Source of the DNA: Pararhodobacter oceanensis
GTDB taxonomy: Bacteria; Pseudomonadota; Alphaproteobacteria; Rhodobacterales; Rhodobacteraceae
Reading direction: 5' to 3'
Assembly (NCBI RefSeq): GCF_003076755.1
Contig: NZ_QDKM01000003.1
Coordinates: 434,001 to 498,000 of the forward strand
DNA length: 64,000 nt
The notes beneath the pieces were generated by a model that was not told the DNA's origin, made no database searches, and was given only the letters and a program-made list of their open reading frames with translations. A program made the position numbers and the translations under genes. This document shows, one piece after another, positions 1 to 9,165 of this stretch; positions within the stretch are counted from its first letter, which is position 1, and every line of letters starts with the position of its first letter.

Positions 1-771
1 ATGGAAGCGATCACCGATGAGGTCGCGGTGTTGATGCTGACCGAGGTCGATTACCGCACCGGCCGCCGCCACGATATGCCGGCGCTGACCGCCAAAGCCC
101 ATGAACATGGCGCGCTCGCGGTCTGGGATCTGGCGCATTCGGCCGGTGCCACCGATGTGCGCGTCGCCGAAGGTGGTGCCGATTTCGCCATTGGCTGCAC
201 CTATAAATACCTCAACTCCGGCCCCGGCGGCCCCGCCTTCATCTATGTTGCGCCGCGCCATGCCGAGAAGGTGCGCCCCGCGCTGTCGGGCTGGCTGGGC
301 CATGAGGCGCCCTTTGCCTTTGATCTCGATTACCGCCCCGGCAGTGGCATTGAGCGGATGCGCGTCGGCACGCCGCCGGTGTTGCAGATGGTGGCATTGG
401 ATGCGGCGCTCGATGTCTTTGACATGGTCGAGATCGACGATCTGCGCGCCCGCTCGCTGGAACTCACCGATGCCTTCATCGCCGCTGTCGAGGCGCGCTG
501 CCCCGATCTGGTGCTGGCGACCCCACGCGCGCATGCGCTGCGCGGTTCGCAGGTGAGCTTCCGCCACCCCGAGGGCTATGCGATCATGCAGGCGCTGATC
601 GCCCGCGGCGTGATCGGTGATTTCCGCGCGCCAGATATCATCCGCTTTGGCTTCACCCCGCTGTTCACCAGCTTTGAGGATGTGGCGGCAGCGGTGGAAA
701 TCCTTGCCGAGATCCTTGAAACCGGCGCGTGGGATCGCCCCGAATACAAAACCCGCGCCCGTGTGACCTAA
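1..771 (+). CDS. kynU: Kynureninase, 5'-truncated by the window edge
   Basis: PLP enzyme of tryptophan breakdown that splits kynurenine into anthranilate and alanine. About 256 C-terminal residues are present, whereas the family runs near 400, so the gene starts outside the window; the ATG at base 1 is an internal methionine. Visible family signatures are WDLAHS (residues 42-47, Asp contacting the PLP ring nitrogen) and GCTYKYLNSGPGG, whose Lys69 would form the PLP Schiff base. The C-terminal small domain (RFGFTPLFTSFEDV) is intact and ends in a normal stop. The next gene, 271 bases on, is a molybdenum hydroxylase; no functional link can be shown. Confidence 0.93.
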   Translation: MEAITDEVAVLMLTEVDYRTGRRHDMPALTAKAHEHGALAVWDLAHSAGATDVRVAEGGADFAIGCTYKYLNSGPGGPAFIYVAPRHAEKVRPALSGWLGHEAPFAFDLDYRPGSGIERMRVGTPPVLQMVALDAALDVFDMVEIDDLRARSLELTDAFIAAVEARCPDLVLATPRAHALRGSQVSFRHPEGYAIMQALIARGVIGDFRAPDIIRFGFTPLFTSFEDVAAAVEILAEILETGAWDRPEYKTRARVT

Positions 772-851
772 CCGCGTGACGTAACAGCGTGACCTGAGCT
801 ATCAAACGGTCGCCCTGCGGGCGGTGGCGAACCTTCGGCACCTGCGGTGCT

Positions 852-921
852 GGGGGCTGTCTGCCCCCTCTTCGGCTGCCGCCAAATTCACCCCTGAGGA
901 TATTTCGGGCATAAAGTGGGG
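852..921 (+). repeat. Dispersed intergenic repeat, copy 1
   Basis: Downstream of kynU lies a small G/C hairpin (gggggc at 852-857 with gccccc at 863-868), followed at 891-921 by AGGATATTT then GCATAAAGTGGG. The same hairpin-plus-core order recurs at 3753-3817 after the next transcription unit. It is non-coding and sits at the 3' end of a gene. I infer a family of repeats common in Rhodobacterales; their role is unknown. Confidence 0.6.
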
Positions 922-1042
922 CGGGTTATCAGGCAAAACACCTGCCCTCTGCCGGTTGACGCGTGGGTAAATTTACTGTGGCGGGTGACATTTGGCGGCT
1001 CTGCGCTATGTTTAAAGGGTAACTGCGAAATGCGGAGCCCCC

Positions 1043-1513
1043 ATGACAACCACCCTGACAATTAACGGCGCAGAGCATGTGATCGACGCGCCGGAAGACA
1101 CGCCGCTACTGTGGGTGTTGCGCGATGAACTCGGCCAGACCGGCACGAAATTCGGTTGCGGGGTCGCCGCCTGCGGCGCCTGCACGGTGCATGTGGATGG
1201 CGAAGCGGTGCGCTCGTGCCAAGTGGCGCTGGCGGATGTTTGGGGGCAGGTGACCACGATTGAAGGATTGGGCACGCCCGACGCGCCCCATGCTTTGCAG
1301 GCCGCGTGGCTACGCCATCAGGTTGCGCAATGCGGCTATTGCCAGAGCGGGCAGATCATGCAGGCAGCGGCGCTATTGGCCGAAATACCTGCGCCAAGCG
1401 ACGCGGATATTGATCAGGCGATGGCGGGCAACCTGTGCCGCTGTGGCACCTATGGGCGGATACGGGCGGCGATCCATGACGCCGCCGCCGAGTTGCAGGA
1501 GGCCGCGTTATGA
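1043..1513 (+). CDS. Molybdenum hydroxylase small subunit, [2Fe-2S] protein (IorA-like)
   Basis: Electron-transfer subunit of a xanthine dehydrogenase-family hydroxylase, closest in plan to isoquinoline 1-oxidoreductase alpha subunit or the periplasmic aldehyde oxidoreductases. The 156 residues hold the plant-type cluster motif ([16 protein letters not shown] plus a later Cys) and the second helical-domain motif ([10 protein letters not shown] ... [11 protein letters not shown]). GGAG lies six bases before the ATG. Its stop overlaps the large-subunit start by four bases, so the two are translationally coupled. The substrate cannot be read from the sequence. No XdhC-type maturation gene is nearby. 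Confidence 0.9.
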   Translation: MTTTLTINGAEHVIDAPEDTPLLWVLRDELGQTGTKFGCGVAACGACTVHVDGEAVRSCQVALADVWGQVTTIEGLGTPDAPHALQAAWLRHQVAQCGYCQSGQIMQAAALLAEIPAPSDADIDQAMAGNLCRCGTYGRIRAAIHDAAAELQEAAL

Positions 1514-3738
1514 GCCGGATCGGCAAGATCACCCGCCGCAGTTTTCTGGTTGGCGCGGTGGCGATCACCGGCGGCGTGGCCTTTGGTGTCTATAAAGTGC
1601 GGCAACCGGTGCCGAACCCGTTGAACCCCGAGGCCGGTGCGGCAATGAACGCGTTTTTGGTGATCGACCAGGAGGGCGTCACCGTGGTCTCGGGCCGCGC
1701 CGATATGGGGCAAGGCGCGCAGGGCACTTTGGCGGCTTTGGCGGCTGAGGAATTGGATGTGCCGTGGGAGCGCGTGCGGGTGGCGCATGGCCCGGCGTCG
1801 GCGGCCTATTACAACCGCGCTTTGGCCGAGAGCGTCGTGGGCGGCGCGGATTATGCGCTGTCCTCGTGGCAGCGCAGTCTCGGCGCGGCCTTGGGTGAGG
1901 TCGGCAAGCTCTTTGGCACGCAGATCACCGGCGGTTCGACCAGCATGCGCGACGGGTTCGACAAGCTGCGGCTGGCGGGGGCGAGCGCGCGCGAGGCGTT
2001 GAAACTGGCGGCGGCAGCGCGTTGGCAGGTTTCGGTCGAGGGGCTGACCACCGAGGGCGGCTTTGTGGTGACACCGGACGGCACAAGATTGAGCTATGCG
2101 GAACTGGCCGAGGAAGCGGCGCGGATCGAGGCGCCGCAGGTCGAGCCGCGCCCGCAATCCGAGTGGCGGCTGTTGGGAACCGCCTTGCCGCGCCCCGATA
2201 TGCCCGCAAAGGTCACCGGCAGGGCGCCCTACGGGATCGACATGCGTTTGCCGGGGATGAAGTTTGCTTCGGTGCGGATGTCGCCACGGCTCGGCGGCGA
2301 GATGTTGTCATTCGATCCGGCACCGGCGCTGGCGATGGCCGGTGTCGAGCAGGTTCTCGACATCGGCGGTGGCATTGCCGTGGTCGCGCGCAACTCTTGG
2401 GCGGCGATGCAGGGCGCGCAGGCGGTGGATATCGACTGGGGCCCGGCGCCCTATCCGGCGAGCAGCGACGCGATATTTGCGCGGATCGCCGAGGCGTTTG
2501 ACGAGAGTGCGAATTCGGAAATGCGCAGCGACGGGCCGGAGGCGCAGAGCGGCACCGAGGTGAGCGCCGAATACCGCCTGCCCTATCTGGCGCATGCGCC
2601 GATGGAACCGATGAACGCCACCGCGCTGTTTACCGGCGATGCGCTGGAAATCTGGACGCCCAATCAGGCGCCCTTGGTGCAGCGGATGGCTGCAGCGCGC
2701 GGCGCGGGGCTGGATCAGGCGGCGGTGACCGTGCACACCACGGTGATGGGCGGCGGGTTCGGGCGCCGCGGCGAGAGCGATTACTCGGAACTCGCCGCCC
2801 GCGTGGCGCGGCAGATGCCCGATGTGCCGGTGCAGGTCATCTGGTCGCGCGAAGAGGATATGACCCATGATTTCTATCGCCCGGCGGTGATTGCGCGGAT
2901 GCGCGGCGTCGTCGCGGACGGGCAGGCCAAGCTGTTTGACGCGCGGATTGCCGGACAGGGGATCTCGGGGCAGGTGGGCCAGCGGATGTTCGGGATGGCG
3001 CCCCCCGGGCCGGATCGCACGCTGGTCGAAGGCGCGTTTGACCAGCCCTATGCGATCCCCAGCTACCGTGTGCGCGGCTATAATGCGGTGATGGATCTGC
3101 CGGTGGGATTCTGGCGCTCGGTCGGGGCCAGCCATAACGGGTTTGTCCATGAGAGCTTCATCGACGAGATGGCGATTGCGGCTGGGCGAGACCCGCTGGA
3201 GTTCCGGCTTGAGCATGTGCGCCCCGAAAGCACCGTCGCGGCGGGGGTGTTGGAGGCGGTGCGGGAGATGTCGGGCTGGGACCGCGAGCGAGCCGCTGGC
3301 ACCGGACTGGGCGTGGCGATGACTTGGTCCTTTGGCACGCCGGTCGCGCAGGTTGTCGAAGTGCGTGACGAGGGCGGGCGTATCCGCATCGCGCGCGGCT
3401 GGATCGCTTGCGACACCGGTATTGTGCTCGACCCCGGCATTTTGCAGGCGCAGATGGAGGGGGGGATGATCTTTGGCCTCTCGGCGGCGGTGCACGGCAA
3501 GATCACATTCGCCGACGGGATGGTCGAGCAGCAGAATTTCCCCGATTACGACGCGCTGCGGATGTCGGGCGCGCCGGTTCTGGAGACGCGGATGCTGTCG
3601 AATAACCCGCATTTGGGTGGCGGTGGAGAGCCGGGCACGCCGCCTGCGGCGGCGGCGCTGGCCAATGCTCTCTATGATCTGACCGGCGTGCGGGCGCGGG
3701 AATTACCCTTGGAGGGGCAGTTCGACTTCATCCTCTAG
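1510..3738 (+). CDS. Molybdenum hydroxylase large subunit, Tat-exported (IorB-like)
   Basis: Molybdopterin-cytosine-dinucleotide subunit that hydroxylates an aldehyde or N-heterocycle; 742 residues. The N-terminus has a twin-arginine signal ([14 protein letters not shown], residues 9-22), so the complex is probably moved folded into the periplasm with the small subunit as passenger. The glycine-rich [11 protein letters not shown] and the C-terminal [15 protein letters not shown] are present; the latter carries the glutamate that acts as catalytic base in the family. This is the two-subunit layout without an FAD subunit, so electrons probably go to a cytochrome. Isoquinoline oxidoreductase is the nearest named relative, but the substrate is unknown. 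Confidence 0.88.
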   Translation: MSRIGKITRRSFLVGAVAITGGVAFGVYKVRQPVPNPLNPEAGAAMNAFLVIDQEGVTVVSGRADMGQGAQGTLAALAAEELDVPWERVRVAHGPASAAYYNRALAESVVGGADYALSSWQRSLGAALGEVGKLFGTQITGGSTSMRDGFDKLRLAGASAREALKLAAAARWQVSVEGLTTEGGFVVTPDGTRLSYAELAEEAARIEAPQVEPRPQSEWRLLGTALPRPDMPAKVTGRAPYGIDMRLPGMKFASVRMSPRLGGEMLSFDPAPALAMAGVEQVLDIGGGIAVVARNSWAAMQGAQAVDIDWGPAPYPASSDAIFARIAEAFDESANSEMRSDGPEAQSGTEVSAEYRLPYLAHAPMEPMNATALFTGDALEIWTPNQAPLVQRMAAARGAGLDQAAVTVHTTVMGGGFGRRGESDYSELAARVARQMPDVPVQVIWSREEDMTHDFYRPAVIARMRGVVADGQAKLFDARIAGQGISGQVGQRMFGMAPPGPDRTLVEGAFDQPYAIPSYRVRGYNAVMDLPVGFWRSVGASHNGFVHESFIDEMAIAAGRDPLEFRLEHVRPESTVAAGVLEAVREMSGWDRERAAGTGLGVAMTWSFGTPVAQVVEVRDEGGRIRIARGWIACDTGIVLDPGILQAQMEGGMIFGLSAAVHGKITFADGMVEQQNFPDYDALRMSGAPVLETRMLSNNPHLGGGGEPGTPPAAAALANALYDLTGVRARELPLEGQFDFIL

Positions 3739-3752
3739 GATTGCCGTTGGAC

Positions 3753-3817
3753 GGGGGCTTTGCACCCCCGCCGGACCTGCGGTCCGCCCCCGCAGGATAT
3801 TTGACGCATAAAGTGGG
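3753..3817 (+). repeat. Dispersed intergenic repeat, copy 2
   Basis: After the large-subunit stop comes a hairpin (ggggg 3753-3757 with ccccc 3765-3769), a second small hairpin (ggacc/ggtcc, 3773-3785), and then AGGATATTT and GCATAAAGTGGG at 3787-3817. The core matches the copy at 891-921. It lies between convergent genes (the hydroxylase and rsmD). Confidence 0.6.
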
Positions 3818-3826
3818 CGAGTCGGG

Positions 3827-4387
3827 TCAGGGCGCGCGCAGCAAGGTGATCCATGTCTCGCCGTAGCGGCGCTGGTCGAGGGGGGTGAAGCCTTCGGGCG
3901 GGGCTTGCGGGGTGTTTTCCTCCCAGACCACGGTGGCCTCGGGGGCGATCCAGCCACCCGCCTGCGCCGAAGCGAGGGCTTTGGCGCCGAGATTGAGGCC
4001 GTAGGGCGGATCGAGGAAGATCAACCCAAAGGCAGCCCCGCGATTGGCGCCGAGATCGATGGCGTTGCGGCGGAACAGGCGAGTGTGGCCCATTGCGCGC
4101 AGTTTCTCGATATTGCTGCGGATCAGCGCCCGCGCGGCGGCGCCGTCATCAACCAATGTGACCTGCGTGGCGCCGCGCGACAGGGCCTCGAGCCCGAGCG
4201 CGCCGGTGCCGGCAAAGAGATCAAGCACCCGCTGCCCGCGCACCAGATCGCCCCATCGGCCTTGGCAGAGCGCGTTGAACAGCGCCTCGCGGACGCGGTC
4301 AGGCGTCGGGCGCAGATGCGCGGCGGCATCGCCCTGACCCACGCTGGCCAATTGCGTGCCACGGTGGCTGCCGCCGACAATGCGCAT
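3827..4387 (-). CDS. rsmD: 16S rRNA (guanine(966)-N2)-methyltransferase
   Basis: S-adenosylmethionine-dependent methylase acting on G966 of 16S rRNA during 30S assembly. The 186 residues match the family size. MRIVGGSHRGTQL at the start, the SAM-binding VLDLFAGTGALGLEALSRGA (around 54-73) and the catalytic IFLDPPYGLN are all present. Its start codon overlaps the stop of the upstream FAD reductase (TAATG), so the two are probably cotranscribed, although their functions are unrelated. Confidence 0.93.
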   Translation of the reverse strand: MRIVGGSHRGTQLASVGQGDAAAHLRPTPDRVREALFNALCQGRWGDLVRGQRVLDLFAGTGALGLEALSRGATQVTLVDDGAAARALIRSNIEKLRAMGHTRLFRRNAIDLGANRGAAFGLIFLDPPYGLNLGAKALASAQAGGWIAPEATVVWEENTPQAPPEGFTPLDQRRYGETWITLLRAP

Positions 4388-5589
4388 TACTTCAGCAAGG
4401 CTTTCAGCTCGGTATCCGGGTCGGCCACGGCCTCGGCGGCGGGGGTTTTTCCCTGTTCCAACAAGCGCTTGCCAACCATATAGGCGCGCGGATCATTCAT
4501 CGCATCGACCGAGATGAACTGCCCCTCGCGGAAATACCAATGGCTGCGCGCGGTGCCGGTCTCGCGGGTGACGATCCGGTCATAGCCGCTGTTGAGCCCG
4601 GCGATCTGCAGTTTCATGTCGTATTGATCCGACCAGAACCACGGCATCGGCGCATAGGCTTTATCTGCCGCGAGCATGTTCTCCGCCACCGCCTCGGCCT
4701 GATCAATCGCGTTCTGCACGCTTTCCAGCCGCAGCCGCGTGCCTTGATAGGTGAAGGAGGCGCAATCCCCCGCGGCCCAGATCGACGGGTCCGAGGTGCG
4801 GCCGAAATCATCCACTGCGATGCCGTTCTCAAGCGTCACGCCTGCTGCCTGCGCCAGATCGGCGGCGGGGCTGATGCCGATGCCGACAATGACGAAATCC
4901 ACCTCCAGCACCGAACCGTCGGCAAGTTCTGCCGCCTGCACACGGCTGTCGCCGGTGAGCCGCGTCAGGCCGAGCCCCTCACGGATCGTCACCCCGTGGC
5001 TCTGGTGCAGGGCGCGCATCACATCGGCGGTCTCAGGCGAAGCCACGCGGCCCAGAATGCGCGGCGCGGCTTCGATCAGGGTCACATTCAGCCCTTTTTG
5101 CGCCGCCACTGCCGCCGCCTCGAGCCCGATATAGCCGCCGCCGATGATCAACACGCGGCGGCCTTCGGTGAACTCGGCGGCCATCGCGTCGATATCGGAG
5201 AGGCGGCGCACGGCATAGACACCGGCAAGATCACCGCCAATCGCGGCGGGCAGTTGGCGCGGCTCGGCGCCGGTGGTCAATGCGAGCTGGTCATAGGGCA
5301 GTGCCTCATCGCCAAGCCAGACGGTTTTGGCGGCGGCGTCGATCCGGCTGACCTTGGTGTTCAGGCGCAGGGTGATATTCTGGTCGTCATAGAAAGCCTG
5401 CGGGCGCAGGAACAGACGGTCGAGGTCCATCTTGCCCAAGAGATAGGATTTCGACAGCGGCGGGCGTTGATAGGGGGGCACCGGCTCATCGCCGACCAGC
5501 GTAACATCGCCCGCATAGCCCAGCGCCCGCAGCTTCACCACCAGCGACGACCCGGCTTGTCCGGCGCCGATCACAACTATTCCTGCCAT
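4387..5589 (-). CDS. NAD(P)H-ferredoxin/rubredoxin reductase-like flavoprotein
   Basis: FAD-dependent pyridine nucleotide-disulfide oxidoreductase family, 400 residues, of the putidaredoxin/rhodocoxin reductase type that moves electrons from NAD(P)H to a small iron-sulfur protein. It has an N-terminal FAD motif (VVIGAGQAGSSLV), a central NAD motif (LIIGGGYIGLEAAAVAAQKG), the second FAD motif (IWAAGDCA) and a C-terminal reductase domain. No ferredoxin or P450 partner is encoded nearby, so the electron acceptor is unknown. It is divergent from the peroxiredoxin gene across a 108-base region holding a perfect palindrome. Confidence 0.85.
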   Translation of the reverse strand: MAGIVVIGAGQAGSSLVVKLRALGYAGDVTLVGDEPVPPYQRPPLSKSYLLGKMDLDRLFLRPQAFYDDQNITLRLNTKVSRIDAAAKTVWLGDEALPYDQLALTTGAEPRQLPAAIGGDLAGVYAVRRLSDIDAMAAEFTEGRRVLIIGGGYIGLEAAAVAAQKGLNVTLIEAAPRILGRVASPETADVMRALHQSHGVTIREGLGLTRLTGDSRVQAAELADGSVLEVDFVIVGIGISPAADLAQAAGVTLENGIAVDDFGRTSDPSIWAAGDCASFTYQGTRLRLESVQNAIDQAEAVAENMLAADKAYAPMPWFWSDQYDMKLQIAGLNSGYDRIVTRETGTARSHWYFREGQFISVDAMNDPRAYMVGKRLLEQGKTPAAEAVADPDTELKALLK

Positions 5590-5649
5590 GGTTTCTCCCC
5601 TCTTGCCCTACGCCCACTGGAACCGGAGCGTTTCGGGCTATATATCTCA

Positions 5650-5667
5650 TGGGATTGATCAATCCCA
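5650..5667. promoter_or_regulatory. 18-bp perfect palindrome in a divergent promoter region
   Basis: TGGGATTGATCAATCCCA reads identically on both strands. It lies 30 bases before the peroxiredoxin ATG and about 60 bases from the reductase start, next to an AT-rich stretch (ctatatat) that could be a -10 element. A dimeric repressor or activator site is the simplest reading. It does not match an FNR site, which needs a four-base spacer. Confidence 0.5.
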
Positions 5668-5697
5668 GAGTTTTTCCCCATAACAGGAGACCATTCC

Positions 5698-6183
5698 ATG
5701 TCCATTTCCGTAGGCGACAAACTGCCCGAAGCCACCTTCGTGCGGATCGGTGCGAATGGCCCCGAAGAGGTCACGCTGTCCTCGCTGACCAAGGGCCGCA
5801 AAGTGGTGATCTTTGCCGTGCCGGGCGCGTTTACCCCGACCTGCCATTCGGCCCATATGCCAAGTTTCATTGACGCCAAGGACCAGCTCAAGGCCAAGGG
5901 TGTCGACGAGATCATCTGCGTGGCGGTGAATGATGCCTTTGTGATGCACAGCTGGGCCGAGGCCACCGGCGCGTCGAAAGCCGGGATCACCCTGCTGTCG
6001 GATGGCGACGGTGCCTTTGCGAAATCCATCGACATGGTGTTTGACGCGCCGCCGGTCGGGCTGTTCGGGCGCTCCAAGCGCTATGCGATGGCCGCCGAGG
6101 ATGGTGTGGTGACGGTCTGGCACCCCGAGACAACCTCGGGCTGCGAAATCTCGGGCGGCGCGGCGATGGTCGAGGCGCTGTAA
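5698..6183 (+). CDS. Peroxiredoxin, Prx5/AhpE-like thioredoxin-fold peroxidase
   Basis: Thiol peroxidase that reduces hydrogen peroxide and alkyl hydroperoxides; 161 residues, the usual size for cytosolic Prx5-type proteins. The peroxidatic cysteine sits in VPGAFTPTCHSAHMPSF (Cys49 by count). The fold continues through NDAFVMHSWAE and LSDGDGAFAKSIDM. AGGAG precedes the ATG by about ten bases. It probably depends on glutathione or glutaredoxin; no fused glutaredoxin domain is present. A strong bidirectional terminator follows. Confidence 0.93.
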   Translation: MSISVGDKLPEATFVRIGANGPEEVTLSSLTKGRKVVIFAVPGAFTPTCHSAHMPSFIDAKDQLKAKGVDEIICVAVNDAFVMHSWAEATGASKAGITLLSDGDGAFAKSIDMVFDAPPVGLFGRSKRYAMAAEDGVVTVWHPETTSGCEISGGAAMVEAL

Positions 6184-6206
6184 AGCCCCAGTGCAATGTA
6201 CCATGT

Positions 6207-6235
6207 CAAAGGGGGTGCGGATCGCGCCCCCTTTG
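6207..6235. terminator. Bidirectional Rho-independent-type terminator
   Basis: Thirteen-pair stem (6207-6219 with 6223-6235, one T-G pair) between the convergent peroxiredoxin and pterin dehydratase genes. A caaag/ctttg base and a short T-rich tail follow on the plus strand. Confidence 0.75.
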
Positions 6236-6243
6236 TGTTTGGC

Positions 6244-6546
6244 TTAGTCTTTGGCGAAACGGTCCATCGCCTCGGCCAGCACCACATCGAGATGGGTCAG
6301 CCCGTCGGCGCTATGGGTGGTCAGCACCACCTCAACACGGTTCCAGACGTTGCGCCATTCAGGGTGGTGATTGCGTTTCTCGGCCTCGATGGCAACGCGG
6401 GTCATCCAGCCAAAAGCGGCGTTGAAGGATTTGAACCGGAAGGTCTTGGCAATCGCATCGCGGGTGGCGTCATGCTCCCAGCCGGCGGCGGTCAGGTCAG
6501 CGAGCGCAGCCGTGCGGGCAGCGCCCTCGAGTTTTTCAGTTTTCAT
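6244..6546 (-). CDS. phhB: 4a-hydroxytetrahydrobiopterin (pterin carbinolamine) dehydratase
   Basis: Small dehydratase that regenerates the pterin cofactor of aromatic amino acid hydroxylases; 100 residues. The family core is clear: [20 protein letters not shown] with the active-site HHP, then a downstream His in [12 protein letters not shown]. Two adjacent ATGs (6549 and 6546) are possible; gaggcag upstream fits the second. The start overlaps the end of the glutathione transferase gene, giving a tight minus-strand operon. No phenylalanine hydroxylase lies in the window. Confidence 0.9.
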   Translation of the reverse strand: MKTEKLEGAARTAALADLTAAGWEHDATRDAIAKTFRFKSFNAAFGWMTRVAIEAEKRNHHPEWRNVWNRVEVVLTTHSADGLTHLDVVLAEAMDRFAKD

Positions 6547-7144
6547 CATCTGCCTCTTTATCCAATTGCATCCCCCGCACCCGTGCCGGCCGGTCTTTGA
6601 TCCGCTCCCAATAGGCGGAAAGCCCCGCGCGCATCGGGAACAGGCCGAATTCCGCGCCGAAGCCGATCTGGCTGCCGAGATAGACATCCGCCGCGGTGAA
6701 TTTCTCGCCAAGAATATAGCGACGCTCGCTCAGATGCCCCTCGAGAGTGTCGAGCACATCCTCAAGCCGCCCGTAGCCAATCGCCCGCTCGCGCCCCTCG
6801 GGCACGACAAAACCGAACCCCGCATTGCTGATCGCCGCCTCAAACGGGCCAGCGCCGAAAAACAGCCAGCGGTAATAGGCGCCGCGCTGTTCGGGTGCTG
6901 GCGCAAGACCGGCCTCGGGAAAGGCGTCGGCGAGGTGCGCGCAGATCGCCGCGGCCTCGGTCACCACCTGCCCGTCATGGACAATCGCGGGCACTTTGCC
7001 CATCGGGTTGATCGCCAGATACTCGGGGGATTTCATCGTGCTCTGGTAGTCGAGCAGATGCGTGGTGTAGGGCGCGCCGATCTCCTCGAGCATCCAGCGG
7101 GTAATCACGCCGCGCGATTTCGGGTTGGTATAGAAATCGATCAT
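6536..7144 (-). CDS. Glutathione S-transferase family protein
   Basis: Thioredoxin-fold N-terminus ([21 protein letters not shown], with Ser-Arg as the likely glutathione-activating region), an MGKVPAIV turn containing the cis-proline, and an all-helical C-terminal half; 202 residues. I chose the ATG at 7144 because GGAGGG lies five bases ahead of it. A longer reading from 7159 would overlap the upstream gene and has no ribosome-binding site. The substrate is unknown. Confidence 0.88.
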   Translation of the reverse strand: MIDFYTNPKSRGVITRWMLEEIGAPYTTHLLDYQSTMKSPEYLAINPMGKVPAIVHDGQVVTEAAAICAHLADAFPEAGLAPAPEQRGAYYRWLFFGAGPFEAAISNAGFGFVVPEGRERAIGYGRLEDVLDTLEGHLSERRYILGEKFTAADVYLGSQIGFGAEFGLFPMRAGLSAYWERIKDRPARVRGMQLDKEADDEN

Positions 7145-7155
7145 CTGCCCTCCAG

Positions 7156-8322
7156 TCACACGCCCTTGGGGCCAGTATCCCCGCGGCGAAACGGGGTGAA
7201 ACGGCCCAGAAACTCCATCTCGTCACCCACCGCTTGCGATTCGCGCTGCAGATAATCCTCGACCGCGCGGGTAAAGCGCGGGTCCGAGAACCAATGCAGC
7301 GAATGCACCGGCGTCGGCAAATAGCCGCGCGCCAGTTTGTGCTCGCCCTGCGCACCGGCCTCGACCCGAGACAACCCGTTGGCCAGCGCCCAGTCAATCG
7401 CCTGATAATAACACAGTTCAAAATGCAGGCAGGGATGATCCTGCACGCAGCCCCAATAGCGCCCGAACAGCGTCTCGCGACCGATGAAATTCAACGCACC
7501 GGCGATCGGCGCGCCGTCGATCTCGGCCAGAATCAGCAGCGTATCGTCGCGCATATATTCCTGCACGAGGTCGAAAAATGCCCGCGTCAGATAGGGGCGG
7601 CCCCATTTGCGGCTGCCGGTGTCCTGATAGAACTGCCAGAAGGCATCCCAATGCTCGGGCTGTAGCGCATCGCCGGTGAGCGCGCGGATCTGCCCGCCGA
7701 ATGCCTGCGCCTGCGCCCGCTCGCGGCGAATGCCCTTGCGTTTGCGCGACGAGAGCGCGGCAAGGAACCCGTCGAAATCGCCGAACCCGTCATCCTGCCA
7801 GTGAAACTGCTGGGTGGTGCGGTGCAGATAGCCTTCGGCGCGCCCTGCTGCCGCCTCGTCTTCGGTGCAAAAGGTGATATGCGCCGAGGACAATTGGTTG
7901 CCATCGGTAATTTCGCGCAATGCTCGCAGCAGGATCGGGCGCAATTCGGGCGGACCCAAGAGCCGCGGACCGGTGGCCGGGGTGAAGGGCACGGCGGATT
8001 GCAATTTCGGGTAGTAATCGCCGCCCGCACGCTGCCATGCCTCGGCAAACGCATGGTCAAAGATGTATTCGCCCTGACTGTGCGATTTGGCGTAAAGCGG
8101 CATTGCCGCCAGCAGGGTGCCATTCTGGCGCACGGTCAGATGTTTGGCCTCCCAGCCGGTGCCGGGGCCAACCGAGCCCGAAGCCTCGAGCGCGTGCAAA
8201 AACCGGTGCTTGGTGAAGGGATCAATCGGGCGCAGGGCCTGATCAGAGGCACCATCCATAGCCAGCGCATCCCAAGCCTGTGCCTCCACCTCGGCAATGG
8301 CATCGATGACAGCGATCTCCAT
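7156..8322 (-). CDS. COG3146/DUF482 peptidogalycan-type GNAT acyltransferase
   Basis: Conserved protein of 388 residues in the GNAT/FemAB-like superfamily, often annotated as peptidogalycan biosynthesis/recognition. Recognisable stretches are PFTKHRFLHALEASGSVG near the N-terminus, LSSRKRKGIRRERAQA near the middle, and FELCYYQAIDWALANGLSRVEAGAQGEHKLARGY near the C-terminus. AAGGGG precedes the start. It is probably cytoplasmic. Its true acyl acceptor is not established in the family. It heads the operon with the transferase and pterin dehydratase. Confidence 0.85.
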   Translation of the reverse strand: MEIAVIDAIAEVEAQAWDALAMDGASDQALRPIDPFTKHRFLHALEASGSVGPGTGWEAKHLTVRQNGTLLAAMPLYAKSHSQGEYIFDHAFAEAWQRAGGDYYPKLQSAVPFTPATGPRLLGPPELRPILLRALREITDGNQLSSAHITFCTEDEAAAGRAEGYLHRTTQQFHWQDDGFGDFDGFLAALSSRKRKGIRRERAQAQAFGGQIRALTGDALQPEHWDAFWQFYQDTGSRKWGRPYLTRAFFDLVQEYMRDDTLLILAEIDGAPIAGALNFIGRETLFGRYWGCVQDHPCLHFELCYYQAIDWALANGLSRVEAGAQGEHKLARGYLPTPVHSLHWFSDPRFTRAVEDYLQRESQAVGDEMEFLGRFTPFRRGDTGPKGV

Positions 8323-8385
8323 TCCGGCCCCTTTTCAACCTGCCCGACAGCTAGACCCAATGACCTGTTCACCAAAGCGGGAATA

Positions 8386-9165
8386 TCAAGGCCGTTCGGG
8401 GAGATAGCTCTCGAAGGTGATATTCTGCGCGATCTGGCGGGCGATCATCTCTTCGGCGGGGGTGCGGATCGTCCAGCTGAGGATCGCCGCCCCCTGTGCC
8501 TTGAGTTCGGCCACCCGCGGGCGGTTCAAATCATGCCAGTCATGCGAGATGAAACAGGCGCCGACCGCGTCATAGGCGGCAATCTGCGCCAAGGTCTCGC
8601 GGTGCACCTGCATCTCGGGCGGAGTGTCCGGCGGCACGTCACGCTCGGGGAACGCATAGGTGGTCAACCCGCGCGGCACATGCGGCGCCATCTGCGCCAG
8701 ATTGCCGATCATTTTCGGATTGAACGACATCAGCGCGACCGGCCCGTCATACCCCTGTAGCGCCTGCGCGGTGGCACTTTCGAGCACCGATTGGGCATGA
8801 CCTAAGGCCCGCGACTGGTCCTTGAGCTCGATCAAGAGCGGCACTTGGCCTGCGACCTCGGCCAGAACCTCGGGCAGAGTGGGGATCGGCGCATCGCCGC
8901 CGCGCACCTGCAGCGCTTGCAATTGCGCCGCATCCAGCGCCTTCACCTGCCCCGTGGCATGGGTCAGGCGCCCAAGATCATAATCGTGGAACACCATCGC
9001 CTGCCCGTCGGCGCTGGGCTGTAGATCAATCTCGATCCCATAGCCCAGCGCGACGGCATGGCGCACCGCCGCAAGGGAGTTTTCCGGTCTTCCAGCGCTG
9101 GCATCATGCAGGGCGCGATGCGCCAGCGGTCGGGTCAAAAACGTCTCATGCAGCGTCGGGAGCAT
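8386..9165 (-). CDS. ugpQ: Glycerophosphodiester phosphodiesterase
   Basis: TIM-barrel hydrolase releasing glycerol-3-phosphate from glycerophosphodiesters; 259 residues. Active-site features are LAHRALHDASAGRPENSLAA (His-Arg and Glu-Asn), EIDLQPSADG (metal-binding Glu/Asp), the HDYDLGRLT catalytic His, and LIELKDQ. There is no signal peptide, so it is cytoplasmic and resembles UgpQ. Its ATG overlaps the stop of the upstream RidA gene (TAATG). No ugp transporter is in the window. Confidence 0.9.
   Translation of the reverse strand: MLPTLHETFLTRPLAHRALHDASAGRPENSLAAVRHAVALGYGIEIDLQPSADGQAMVFHDYDLGRLTHATGQVKALDAAQLQALQVRGGDAPIPTLPEVLAEVAGQVPLLIELKDQSRALGHAQSVLESATAQALQGYDGPVALMSFNPKMIGNLAQMAPHVPRGLTTYAFPERDVPPDTPPEMQVHRETLAQIAAYDAVGACFISHDWHDLNRPRVAELKAQGAAILSWTIRTPAEEMIARQIAQNITFESYLPERP

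Noticed and set aside
1-771. Complete short aminotransferase-like gene starting at base 1
   Set aside because: The protein lacks the N-terminal third of kynureninase; the ATG at base 1 is a coincidence of the window edge.
5650-5667. FNR/Anr box
   Set aside because: TTGAT and ATCAA halves overlap with no four-base spacer, so the palindrome does not fit FNR geometry.
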